NCBI GenBank assembly: GCA_027563935.2
Contig: CM050449.1
Span: 85,157,178 to 85,221,177, forward strand
DNA: 64,000 bases
Direction: 5' to 3'
From: Costus lasius
Taxonomy: Eukaryota; Streptophyta; Magnoliopsida; Zingiberales; Costaceae
Numbering within the stretch: position 1 is the first letter of the stretch; each line of letters begins with the position of its first letter. Below, piece after piece: positions 32,597 through 44,891 of this stretch. Position numbers and translations under genes: made by a program. The notes beneath the pieces are model-generated. The model did not search any database, was not told the DNA's origin, and saw nothing but the letters and a program-made list of their open reading frames with translations.

Positions 32597-33950
32597 GTTT
32601 TTGCCCTTAATAAATTGCTAGATTTTTTGGACCCTGCCTTTTATTGTATGGAGGACCCCACACCATATCAATCTTAGTCCACCCATCATAAAGGCCCCAT
32701 TAGTGAACATACAAGTGAGACTATCCTTGAGGACCATACCTAATTCACCCTTGGTGAGGTATAGTTCTTCTACCCAGTCAAGTATGCAAGTTTGACTCCC
32801 CGAGGAAGTGCTCACCTTGGCCGCTCCTGCACTCCCCTACTGATGCAAGGACAATTCTCTAGAGTAGAATTTTTCCAACTTGGAGAGAGTTGATGGAGGC
32901 AGAGGCCATAAACCCCAGAGGGACAATTGGGACTTAAGCCCCACCAACCCAGGGCTACCTTCTAAGTCCCTACCCTGCATATCATGCATCATCATAGGCT
33001 ACTAGCAATCATAAATTTCATTTCAAGTCGTTATAGACAACCTACTCACATGCTAGAGTAAGCTAGCTAGCTCACTCTAATAATCTAGTTCCATAAATGG
33101 AAAGTTGGTTTCCAACTAGTTCCACTTGAAGACATTGAGTTAATGACCTCCACACTCACTTGCCATAAAAGTTAGCGTCCACCAACCATGGATAATTCAT
33201 CCACATCATCACCATGCGCCAAAATAAGGAATTCCTCAAAGGATAAAATTCAAATTGCAATTAATGCCACCATTCATGATCCACCAATCAAGTGATTGAT
33301 GATTGAAGCAATTGCCGAGTTGTTTCGTACAAAATCCTTGGACTTGGATCTATTTCTCCCACTTTCTCCTCTCTAGCTGAATTTCTTCTCATCTTCTCAT
33401 GACATTATCTTCACCTTCTCGAAAGCTTATTCTCTTCAAAAATCAACAAACATCCCAATGGCTCAAAGGGCACAAATCTAATAAAGAAAATCTCCATGGT
33501 GCAAATACAAAGAGAAGACCCCACTAAGTTATTCACATTGTCTCTTCTTAAATTTATTATTATGATTTTACTTGCAATCACTTCTAACTCTCAATAGGTA
33601 TTGGCACTAGGCTATTTATTGGGCAATCATCAAGAGTAAGGTCTTCATCCATTACTTGCACAAGAAAAGCAAGGATGCTGAAACTTCAAAGATGCGATGT
33701 CCATGGCTTCAACAACAAGTATTCTTGCTAAGTTCTCTAACTCAATGAGTGAAAATATATCCTTTTGGTTTCAACAACTCTCTTACTACACTCTTCTTGT
33801 TTCCTGTAGGAGATTGGTTCAAGTGTATTATTAATAAAGTAGTGATCTCTTGAAGACGTGCACACCTTCCTCCCCCTCTCTCTAGATAATATTAAAATTG
33901 TTCAAATAGAGAATTTGAAAGCTTAACCTACTTTATTGTAAAGGACTATT
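32597..33950. other. Unassigned sequence
   Basis: Low-copy-looking sequence with no convincing open frame. A 65-codon minus-strand frame at 32618-32815 has no recognised domain. It could be a decayed element or gene fragment; I cannot name it. Confidence 0.4.
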
Positions 33951-36000
33951 ATTTGACATTAAAAGTCACCCATGCTTGTATGGGTTCGTTGTAAGGATGG
34001 TGTGTAAACTCATAGGGGCCTACTTGCCTATTGTACAAAACACAAAAAAATTATTTTTCAAATCTTGTTAAAAGCAAATTTTGGTGTCCATACAAAATAG
34101 AAAAATATTTATCAAAATGCATTTGCTTGTAAGCCCATCACATGTATTCCCAACCTACATCATTAAGACTAAGTAATCCTTCAAATTTTATATAAATCGG
34201 ATCTTCATAGAAATTATGGCCCACTTGTGAAATCTGTTAGAACCATAATTTTTAGAAGAGCATAGAAGAAATCATGCCTGGGTCATGATGGTTGTCTTGG
34301 CCATGAAGTCCTCATTTTTTAAATATGTAGATACTATAAATCATGGCCCACATGTGATTTTTGTCATGGCCATAATCCTTTTGGGATGCTTTCTCATGTT
34401 TACATAAAAGACATCATGACTGACCTATGAAATTTGTCATGGTCATGATCATGTCTAGCCAACTTTGTAGAAACCCATTGAAAGAATCATGGTCTGCTAA
34501 TAAAATTGGTTATGCAATGATTCTTCTCGCCAGCGGTGACACCTTCATTTTCTTGCCAGATTTGCTTTGTTCTTGAACTAGATTTTGGAAACATATAGGA
34601 AAGGTCCTTAACATATTTATGAAGTTTTTGGAATGGTATTGGGGAGTATTTTGGGCCAAGCAATTAGAAGGACGATTACATGGGCGATTGCACCAAACAC
34701 CTTCGTTCGGAGGCTTAGATATGCGCTTTCTTCATCGATTCTATTGTTGATAAATTCTCATTTCATAGACATTTCGCTAATTTAGTTTGCCATTGTAGTC
34801 AATTATAAGGAATTTGGTTGTTCAAACAATCTAGGCGATGGCAAAAATATTATTCAAGGACAAGGGCATAGCCCGTTAGATATTTTTATGAATTAAAATA
34901 ATGTTTTTCCTCCTTAATATACCTATATATGTTATTGATTCAACTATTTGCATGTTAAGTTCCATGTATCACTCTAGCCAAGTTTTGCATGTTGTTTGAT
35001 GTCATGAGATGTACTATAAGGTGAATAGTGATGTCAGATTTATAATAGTTGTATAGCTTGATCGGATAACCAAAGTAGAATACTACATGCTACCTACTAT
35101 GGAACTAATCCACTAGCTTCACCATGATCATTAAACATTAGTCAAGCTAATGACCTAAAAGAAGCACTTTGTGGGAATCAACCTAAATTTCTTTCCTTTA
35201 TTTCTATTTTTTATTTGTATATATGGCGTTAGTCTTGTAATATTTTTTTTTGTATATATAAATTTTAAGAACAAACTCCATATTCCCAATGTTAATAATT
35301 TAATCTATTTTCAAAACTTTTCAAAAAAATATTTTAGACTCAAGTGAAATCATGGTCACAACCGTGAACACAACCTCAGCCGTGATCAAAAGAAGGAGAA
35401 AAGGGAATGTTCGTTGCATAAAAAAACATAGGTAACAACACAAAATCCCTTTGTAAGTATCACTTCCCAACCTTCCTAACGATGGATATATTTTCTTTTA
35501 TGATATGATAAATTATTCAATAATGAAATAGAGTTGTAAAAGAATCTAAAACTTTAGGGTTTTAGGAGAGCTCATTGAGAGCTATAAAAGAATCTAAAAC
35601 TTTACCAATTTCTCAGCCCGATTCTAGTTGATGACACTTCACTTATTCTTTACCGATTTCTCCTTTGCTATGCTATAAAAGAATCTAAAACTTTAGGGTT
35701 TTAGGAGAGCTCATTGAGAGCAAAAATCTACCAATTTTGAACCACTCCCATTTCCTCCAAGTGCCGAATTGAAGCTGAGAAGGCATCAATGGTGACAGAA
35801 ACATAGCAACACTTTATGTTGTTCGTATACGATTGTATATCTATAATTAAATTGCAAAATTCATACATAAGGTAGTTACGACTGTGGATAAGAGTTCCTA
35901 CTTTAAATTGCATTGAAATCCATTAAGCATTGAGAGAGATTAGAGTTGGAGTAGTCAGGTGTCATCTGCTATAATCGAGCTTTATAAATGGAACCATAGG
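33951..36000 (+). mobile_element. Degenerate Athila-like fragments
   Basis: 34200-34500 carries repeated ATCATGGCC/GTCATGGCCATGAT words like those of the LTR arrays. 35116-35200 (GCTTCACCATGATCATTAAA, then GTCAAGCTAATGACCTAAAAG) is a decayed match to 19896-19970, including a ruined version of the pol-end stem-loop. A 45-bp exact direct repeat lies at 35538-35582 and 35677-35721. No coding sequence survives. Confidence 0.5.
35538..35721. repeat. 45-bp direct repeat
   Basis: Identical 45-bp copies at 35538-35582 and 35677-35721 (starting AAAAGAATCTAAAACTTTAG), with a partial third copy starting at 35583. A local duplication. Confidence 0.9.
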
Positions 36001-37290
36001 CCATGATTGTAATCATGGGGGCAACTATAGATAGAATAAAATGATTACGCTTTTGTTTATTGGGGGCAAATTATATATTTTTTTGTATAGAACTATAAAT
36101 AACATTTATAGTTAATGTTTATAATTCAAATAAATGTTGTCCCACACCTACTTTCATGAATCATCATGCTCTACTATTTACTACCATTGATAGGTCAGAC
36201 AAGATGTCAATCCTAATATATTTATTGGTGGGAAAAATCTTATCTTGATTATACATATTCCTTTTTATAATTTGTGGCATACCTGATTATAGCCTTCATA
36301 TTATACATTTGATACATGTGAGTTTTTATGGTATCGAAATATAGAACTAATTATTTAGGAATATGTAGTGACCTTATATCTCAAGGTCATATAAAATATT
36401 GTCAGAATGAGAATGCTTATGCCACTGATATACCAATGAATATATAACATTATCAATTTAGGTGTTTTTAGTGCATTTGTCTCTCGCATGTATTCATATG
36501 ACTTGATATCTTATATGACGTGCCAACATTCTTGTCATTAGTCACTAGATATATTAGTGTAAGTATATAAATATTGTCTGAATCTATAAAACACTTTATT
36601 AGGGATATTTTAGAATGATCATATTATTCTAAAAATATTATTATAGTTACTTGTATTATGCAAATATCAAGTATACAAAATAATCGTAATATCTTTTATT
36701 AAATATAAATAAACATGAAAAGATATATGCTAAAACCCGTTATCCATTTATTGTTCTCCAAACATACACCGAAAGAATTTTAAATGTCACATAATCACCT
36801 CTAATGTTTATGTAAAATCTATAATGCAAAAATTATGGATTGCAAATAGGCACCCATAGAAATCATTAGTTAGATAGATATTTGAATTTGATTCCTTGAT
36901 TGATAGTAATCAATGCATGTCCATTAGAAAAGTATGAGATATTATAGATTGAAGTAGTAATTCTCATGGACATGTCACACCCTCTTTCTTATTCAATAAT
37001 AAGTTGTTCCAACCAAGCCCATTCCTTTTAGGAAATCCTCTTTGATATCTTTGCTTTTCTCTCATGTAGACAGCTACCTACTTATTATATTATAGCAGGC
37101 AATACTTATTTATAGAAATTTCTTCATAAAATAAGCTTTAAAATAACTATTTTATTAAAATTGGCTTTCTCCAACCGAAATGAATTGTTAAACCACTCTG
37201 TTCCTCATATCTAATCCTAGTCTTTTTTCCTTGTTACAACAAACTTTGTATTAAATAGTAACACAAAACAGATTGCTAATTTTAGTTATA
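36001..37290. other. AT-rich sequence upstream of the GDSL gene
   Basis: No open frame or recognised repeat family. The last part may contain the promoter of the GDSL gene. Weak similarity of 36720-37080 to retroelement-like sequence was suspected but not established. Confidence 0.4.
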
Positions 37291-37298
37291 TAATGTTC

Positions 37299-37309
37299 GT
37301 ATAAATATT
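37299..37309 (+). promoter_or_regulatory. Candidate TATA box of the GDSL gene
   Basis: GTATAAATATT about 62-72 bp before the ATG at 37371, in AT-rich DNA. The position fits a short 5' UTR; inferred only. Confidence 0.4.
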
Positions 37310-37370
37310 CATTGTATTTGTAAGCAAGGGATTGCATAGTGTTTGTCTCCTCTTAATGCATAGAAAAAAT

Positions 37371-38948
37371 ATGGCACTGATCAAGCTCATCATAAGTCTT
37401 ATTCTACTACAATTTCACTCAACAAAAGCCCACAATTCCAACAAGACAACAATTGTGCCTGCCATAATCGTCTTTGGTGACTCCATTGTTGATCCTGGCA
37501 ACAATAATGTCCTTTTCACCGTTGTGAAGAGCAATTTTCCACCTTATGGTCGAGATTTCATTAATCATATGCCTACTGGTCGATTCTCTAATGGCAAAAT
37601 TAGTATGGATTTCCTAGGTAATATAGGACCTCTCTTGTTAGCAACATAAAAATTTCAATCTCTTAAGTTATATTATATTAGCTTCACAATCTACTCCTAC
37701 TTGCAGCTTCTAAATTGGGAGTCAAGGAATATATACCAGCTTTTCTTGGTACACAGCTTAGCCCCCAAGATCTCATCACTGGTGTAAGCTTTGCTTCTGC
37801 AGGAACGGGTTATGATCCTCTCACGGCAACAGTCGCGGTATCATCTATTTTGATATCTTTATTTATATTTAATTTTTAGAAACTATATATTTACCTTTCA
37901 CATTAATAAGAGTATATATTGGGAATGTTGATACTATTGATACAGTCAGTCATCCCTCTACCTCAACAACTTGAGTACTTCAAACAATACAAAAAGAGAT
38001 TGGAAGGCATTTTAAGAGAGAAGATGGAACAACATTTGTTAGAGAGTTTGTTCATTGTTTGTTCAGGTTCAAATGATGTAGTTGAATATTTTAGCAATCC
38101 AATGGAGCAACATGCCAGAGATATGAATTCACAGGCAAAGTACTTGGTCCAAATTGCTTCAAGATTTTTGCAGGTAATTTTAAAATATAAATGTAATTTC
38201 CAAGTAATATATCAACCATATAAAATGTACAATGAGATGTAAGCTTAAAGATAACTAGAGAAAGTTGAATTATTTGAAGATGAAATTAAGTATCCATCTT
38301 GGTCACATATCCATGGATTATAGATGATACATTCGAGTACTTGATTTTTTTTTTCTTTAATTAGATGACTTGTTTTCTAATAGGATTTAGCTAGTCAAGG
38401 AGCAAGGAAGGTGGGTGTTGTTGGAATTCCACCAGTTGGTTGCATGCCATCACAAAGAGTTCTAGCTGGTGGAATCTTTACTGAATGTGCAGATGGATCC
38501 AACCAATTTGCACAAACATACAATGAAAAGTTAATCATGGAGATAAAAAGACTTAATTCCATCCTTAAAGGGAAGAAAATATTCTATATTGATGTCTACT
38601 CTATCCTATTTAATATTATTCAGCATCGGTCCACATATGGTAAGTTTGACCAACCAAATATTTACAAGAAAATAATTTTCTTATGCATAACTTTCACACA
38701 CTTGTTAATATATTATAAGATTGATAAGTTGAAATTTTCTCATAACTTGTGTTGCAGGATTCCAAGTTTCAGAGAGAGGTTGTTGTGGGACAGGAACATT
38801 AGAGGTGGCTGTTCTATGTAATGCATTGACTACAACTTGTAGAAATGCTTCAGAGTATATTTTTTGGGATAGCTACCATCCAACGGAAAGGGCTAATGAG
38901 GTCCTTGTAGAGCAACTTGTCCAAAAGTATATCAGCTTCATCAAATGA
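37371..38948 (+). CDS. GDSL esterase/lipase (SGNH hydrolase), five exons, 350 aa
   Basis: Exons 37371-37617, 37707-37837, 37946-38173, 38384-38639 and 38758-38948 join to 1053 bp in frame, all introns GT...AG. ATG 37371 opens an N-terminal hydrophobic signal peptide ([20 protein letters not shown]); an in-frame ATG at 37356 is an alternative. Block I is [12 protein letters not shown] with the nucleophile Ser. The block II Gly is probably in [13 protein letters not shown], and block III is GSND. Block V is [10 protein letters not shown] with the catalytic Asp and His. Length, signal peptide and exon pattern fit plant GDSL lipases of the EXL/APG type, secreted enzymes that hydrolyse ester bonds of lipids or cell-wall/cuticle substrates; the exact substrate cannot be told. 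There are no stops or frameshifts, so it looks functional, and it is the only intact host gene seen here. Confidence 0.93.
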
Positions 38949-41306
38949 GATATTCATGAATCTATTTGAGTCAAAATTACTTCTTTCAATTGCTTGGCTC
39001 TAGTGCCAAACAAGCAAATAAATATCTCAATGTCAAATATAAATTTCCTATTAATAAAATCTCAATTGCCCATATCCACTTTGATTGTCACCATGCTTCT
39101 TAAATTATAAAAGAGACATTGCCATATCAACATTTGTGTTCAAGTGGGAGAAACATATATTATAATTGTTGTGGACATAAAATTCTCATTTACAAAGTTG
39201 TGGCATGTCAATATGATAATGATATCAATAGAAAAAAGTTGTGGCATGTCAATATGATAAAATTCTAACCTTCCAATACAAGGAAAGGCACTCATTCAAG
39301 TTCCACAAATCAAGGCTTGAGTTTCTTGATCCATAATTTCTAACAAGGACTGGAGGTGAATAAGATGAACCTTGTCCTCTAGGCATCAGTGTCACACAAA
39401 TTGGCCATAGGTAGTGACTATATGAGATTTATAATCACAATCGGTGACAATGATCACGGTCCATGAACAACAAATTGTGCATAACAACTTCAAGTGATTT
39501 TAACAGCAATCTTGAATTTTGTAGAGTTTTTGTAATGAAATCATGAGCTATGTTGCTTAAAACTTAATTTTTGAACATGAGAAGTAACCTGTATATCTTC
39601 TTGTGCCATGAACCAATATAATTCCCTTTATTTTGTTATTCAACTATTATTCATTTACTTAAAAAAAAAAGTTTATTTCACATGCTTTTATGAGAGCAGA
39701 ATAAACTCATGTCTTAGATATAGTAAATATGCATTGAAAGATGTTTTTTATTGTAAAAAAATCCATAATTAAACTTATAAAGATTAGCTCACGAGAGTGT
39801 TATTTGATTTAATAGTTGTTGCTCAATTTACATATTTTTATATTTGATTTATAGATTCTATACGCTACCCTAATAGGTCACTTTTATAATGTTAGAAAAC
39901 CTATAACTAAACTTGTAAGCTTAGTCAACGAGAGTAACTAAAATTACTTGAGGGTCTAAAATTATAATAGAACTTAATGTAACTTGATAAGCTATGAGAT
40001 TGTCTATTAGGTTAACATTTGGTTGGTAGCATATGAGAGGGGACAGCTGTATCATATGATATTTTTTTGTTAACTTGTTGAATTAATTTAACAAATAAAT
40101 TTCACTTGTTTTAGCGTCTGGTATCAATGTGGAGAAACCCTAGTTACAAACTCTTCAGTATTTGATATCTCTTTGGATCAACATTCTAGCTTTTAAATTT
40201 TTTATTTTATTTAAAACTGTTGAAAATCGTTCACTTAGTGAGTATAATTAAAATTAATTGGTACTTAGTATATAGATCCTCATGAGAACAATAATCTTTC
40301 ATATTACTTCGATATAATTGTGCCCTTGTGGCTACATCAATGATCATCCAAGCAATTGGGACAAACTTCTATGCAATGCCAAATTATCCTACAATACTAT
40401 AGTCAATAGAACCAATGGTCTATCCCTTTTCCATAAAAACTTAGGTTACTAGCCCAATAAGGTGATAGACCATTTTGCTTTACGCACTTTGCATATGCAT
40501 CATAGCATACTAGCTAAAATGTTAGATTCTTTACTCTCATATCATCAAGATGTCATATTATGAGTACGTGAGCAACATGGACATGGAATAGGATGAAAGT
40601 TGGATGATATGGGCAAAGTCAATGATAATGCCTATGTTCTTAGCCTGTCACGAGAACTTGGGATCTCAACCTGATGTAGTGCAAGTCCCAACCTACCAAA
40701 AATTTTCAACAGATAACGACTATGATGTCATAGCCTGCCTGTAACGCCATATCACGATTGTGACCAAGATCACAGCCCTAACCGCAAAGCAATTTGTGGA
40801 ATTTTGTAAAAAAAAACCTAGAAGCTATCACAACCATGACATACATCATGGCCTACCCGTAACACAAAATCATGGCCACGACCGAGATCATTGCCTGATC
40901 ATTAAACAATATGTGGATTTTACATAATGGACTGAGAGCCAACACAGCCGTGACGTACCTATGACAGCCTCAAAAAAGCTAGAACAACCTCCTTCAAAGG
41001 CCCTACAACGATCACAACATCCTAGCATGCCTCCTAAGCAATACATGTTAGTAATCAGCCCTTCTTCGGCTTATATGGAGCTCATTCAGCCCATGTTCTT
41101 TCTCCCATTCATCTTCTTGTGTTTAGGTCTAAGGCACCAAGCTGTTCGCTAGATCGTGTGGTTGCCCCGATTCATGCTTGAAGAAAAAAAATTTGGCTTG
41201 CTCACTTGAGGTCAGTGCAAATTAATTTCTATAGAATTGGGTGTCATTGTTCTTCATCATTTATCTGGTATTGCTCAAATACATATCTCAATGGTTAGTT
41301 TATAGA
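38949..41306. other. AT-rich intergenic sequence with old LTR fragments
   Basis: 39195-39219 and 39236-39260 are an exact 25-bp direct repeat. 40195-40345 resembles the end of the 16411-18310 LTR (TCGTTCACTTAGTGAGTATA and TTGGTACTTAGTATATAG). 40770-40960 contains CATGGCC-type inverted words like those in other LTRs. No gene is seen. Confidence 0.5.
39053..39058 (+). terminator. Candidate polyadenylation signal of the GDSL gene
   Basis: AATAAA about 105 bp after the stop codon, in AT-rich sequence. Plausible near-upstream element; inferred. Confidence 0.45.
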
Positions 41307-42837
41307 GGCGTACCGCAAGTGCACGGTCTTTCGCATAATATAAAGTATAGACCCCATGAGGACTAGGGGTCAAGTGCTAACTAATCAGTTAATCAATAGC
41401 TAGGTAATCGATTAATGGAGAAATGACTAATATCCTAATGTAAGCAAATAAACTACAGCTAATCAAGAACAAGCAGAATAGGAAACAAGCAAACGGGGTT
41501 TTACTGTCTTGAGAGAAAATTGGGGTTTCAGGTTTCACCACACTAAAGCATACAAGAAAATTAATGCTGATATTTTAAATGAATTTTTACCTATGTTCTT
41601 AAGGTAATCCTTCCTAAGGTACAGACACGCTCCCTCTCAGGACACGGTCCGGTGTCCAAGTCAACCCAAGTCTCCTACTCTCGTGGCTTAATGGGTTAAG
41701 CGGACCCAATGAGTTCTGTGAAGGATTAGGGTTCCTAGGCTGATTTTGACAACTCTCGTGGCTGAAATCACCAGTCCAGTCTAAGGGGATCCGATGATTG
41801 TGGTTCATCTCTCAATCCTACCCACAACATCTAAAACATAAATATGCATGGCCAGTACATAATCATGAATTAAAACTTCCTAGACATGAATAAGAACAAA
41901 GACAAATATGAGAAATATATGGATCAAGCATTAATATTCAACATTCTTATAGTGGGCTATGCCCAAACCCCAAAAAGAAGTTTATGCTACAAGATATATC
42001 GTTAAACACATGAAATCTCTCATACAAATTGATTCAAACTAGAGGGAGGAGTAGATCCTTGACGAAAGAGGGTGGAGCACAATCTTTAGCATCGAAACGA
42101 GGAAGAAATCGCGCCGGAACAGTGTCGCCGTGCAAAAAAACGCTCCAAAACGGTAGGTCTTGCTGTTTTGCTTTGTTCTCCTCAACCAGTTACCCAAATT
42201 GCATGATTCCAATTCCAAAACGTTCGTCTCCCAGTTAGGAAGGTCTCACTAAAATTTCAGCAAATTCTACTCCAGAAATAGTAAGTTACGAGCAAAAAAC
42301 CGAACGCCTATCGACATGGGGTGGAACCGTTCATGGCCGTGTATGGATGCACGGTCATGCCGTGAACGGCTCGTCGAGGTTGATTTTCTGAAAAACTTAC
42401 TCTTCACGGCCGTGTATGTGTTCACGGGTGTGGCCGTGAACACTTCGTCGAGTTCTGGAAAAGTTGGCCAATCTCATCACCGCCGTGCATGGTTGCATGA
42501 GCGTGTCCGTGAATGGCTCGGCGCAGCCTGGGAATGCAGGCTCATACAAGGCTATGCATGGATACACGGCCATGCCCGTGAAGAGTGTAGAAAAGTCTGT
42601 TTGAGCTAAAATTTGACGTGTAGCTTCGTCTCATCATGAAGAATCGTCCTGTATCTTCAAATCTTCCAAATTCCATCGATTTTAGGGCAAAATACCTACA
42701 ATTCAATAAAACTAAGAAAAAGTGAAGACTCTGAAGAATATGAAGCATTTAAGCAAATAAATGTGACAAAACATGCATTTTACTTTAAAATACTAATAGA
42801 ATTAAGCCACGATATATCATATATTTGCATGTCATCA
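41307..42837 (-). repeat. Old Athila-like LTR, minus strand
   Basis: Opens with an ACCGCAAGTGCACGGTC word parallel to CTGCAAGTGCACGG in the younger Athila LTR, and ends ATTTGCATGTCATCA. It contains CCTACTCTCGTGGC and CAACTCTCGTGGC words (CACGAGAGT on the other strand) and four CCGTTCATGGC/GCCGTGAACGG-type hairpins between about 42327 and 42585. Boundaries are approximate. Confidence 0.65.
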
Positions 42838-43684
42838 TTAGTGTAGTTTTACCTCTATATGCATTTCCACTTCCCTTCTCTAAAGACCCTCTCACAGTTT
42901 TACCTCTACATTATCACATAAAACCTAGAGTCAAAATGAAGGAGCATTCCTCCCATTACTCCATCTGCACCAAATAAAGCATTAGAGTCAGCCACGAACA
43001 ACTATCGTCTATTCACAGCGGTCCGCTCATTGTATTCAATTTTGTCAAAGTTTTCAGCAACTTAGTCTAGTCTTGCATTGTGATTGGTAACTATATCAAG
43101 AGCTAATTACTAGGATCCAACATCCTAAGAACCTAGTTCCACTATGTGAGGTATTTTATTTCTCTGTGCATGGATGCATTGGAGATCATGATACATCAAC
43201 TCATAGCCGCAATGCATTCTAGAATTTGGTTCTAGTAAATCATACTTTGGATTATTTGGGATATTTTATTTCAATAATAGGTTTCCCATAAAGGTTGCCA
43301 TGGCATAATTATTCTAGTTTTACCTCTTGTATGTCATGGGTTGGAACTAAATCAAGTGGGTGAGAATTAGGTTTGACATCAGGTTCAATCTCTTCATCTT
43401 TTTCCTCACTCTCTTTTTCTTCAATGCTTTTCTCAATTCTATAACTCTGTGGTTCACTCTCCTATAACTCATTGTTCCTTACTTGATATTCCTCTAATGC
43501 TTCTATAGGTCTAGCTAAGTTTATCACTTGTTGGGCTATCTGGTTTCCTAATATCCGGAAGTGGTTGGTTACACTATCTACTTTGGATATTAGTTCCTAA
43601 ACAATTCACATTGTTTTGCCTTTTCTTATTAAGTTATTGATTTTGCTTGTTTTGAGCAATTATGAAGTTTCCACGTAAGGCATC
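42838..43684 (-). pseudogene. Gag remnant of the old Athila-like element, minus strand
   Basis: On the minus strand 43620-43290 encodes SKVDSVTNHFRILGNQIAQQ, then an acidic tail rich in Glu (EEKESEEKDEEIEPDVK), with a stop. This is the gag coiled-coil region plus an acidic segment, similar in layout to the acidic frame at 18578-19906. The Athila element inserted next to it with target-site duplication GCATC/GCTTC. The rest (42838-43289) has no clear content. Confidence 0.65.
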
Positions 43685-44891
43685 TGACACGTTCCGCAAG
43701 TGCACGGTTATGTTGAAGTAATATAAAAGATATCGAATCCCACAGGGAACAAGGTTGAGTACCAGAAAATCCGAGTCCTAATAGCTAGGCAAATCGAAAT
43801 TAGGTTTTGAAAGCAGAAATCGAAAACAAGCAATCAACGCTACGGCGGCAGGGATTAAATATGAGAGAGATATCAGGGCTTTGATTTTCACCACGACGAC
43901 TACTTTAATCGCACAAGGCAGATGTCGGTTATTTGGATTATTGATTTTGCACAAGGAATCTAACCCTAAGGTACAAGATGCCCTCTCTCGAGTGTACACC
44001 CTAGTGTTCGGCTTAGATCGACCTCCTACTCTCGCGGTGGATCGTTCTAAAATGAACCTCGCTCGAGTGTACACCCCGGTGTTCGGCTTAGATCGACCTC
44101 CTACTCTCGCGGTGGATCATTCTAAAACGAACCCAATGAGTTCTATGGCAGATTATAAAACCCTCGAGTGAGACCAAGCACTCTCGTGTTGGGGTCTCAC
44201 AAGTTTTACTAAGGGATTCCACCCTTACGATCCTTCTCTCGATATGAATCGTAACGGCTAACACGTGAAAGTACTCGGCCAAGGTAAGATCACAAAATAA
44301 ACACTTCAAAGTAAAATATGCTCACAACACAATCCAAATAATACAATAAAGATAAAGTTTGCGATTAAATTCGTCAACGGGTTTCAACCAAGCCCCAAAA
44401 TAGGGTTTACGCTACAATCGTCATTGAAACATTTAGAATCTCCCTTTTAATGAAAAGAAAAGTACAAGGACACAAATTTGAGAGGAAGAAGATGATGAAC
44501 TAAAGGAATCATAAAGAAATCGTGATGATCTCGTGTCTCAATCTCCGAAAATCTCCAAAAATTGCCTCGTCGTCATGTTCTTCCGCCCGCACCGATTCGT
44601 CCCCTCAATTACTCGATAATTAGGGCAAGAAAATTAAGGCTTTTATGTCCTGTGTGTTCGCCTCTGAAAGAGCATCCATAGACACCTTACTTGCCAAATT
44701 TGGACTCCAAACGAGTGAGAAATCAGGGAAAAACCGAGTGAAACTCGATCTCACTCGCGACTGGTTGGAATCATGGGTGAACCCCGCCAGGTTCACCTAC
44801 CCGTGATTCTCTCTGTGAAGTTCTGGGCGAAAGAAGCGCGGTGAACCCCGCTGGGTTCACCTGGCCGTGCTTCTCACTGTGCAGTTCTCGG
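43685..44891 (-). repeat. First part of Athila 3' LTR (right copy)
   Basis: Begins TGACACGTTCCGCAAGTGC. It carries a 75-bp tandem duplication (43987-44061, 44062-44136) not present in the 5' LTR, and hairpins at 44776-44797 and 44840-44861. It stops at the CTCGG where the copia element inserted; the LTR resumes at 53740 after the second CTCGG. Confidence 0.92.

Noticed and set aside
37332..37370. Longer N-terminus of the GDSL protein from 37332
   Set aside because: The first codon is TTG, not ATG; ATG 37371 gives a clean signal peptide.
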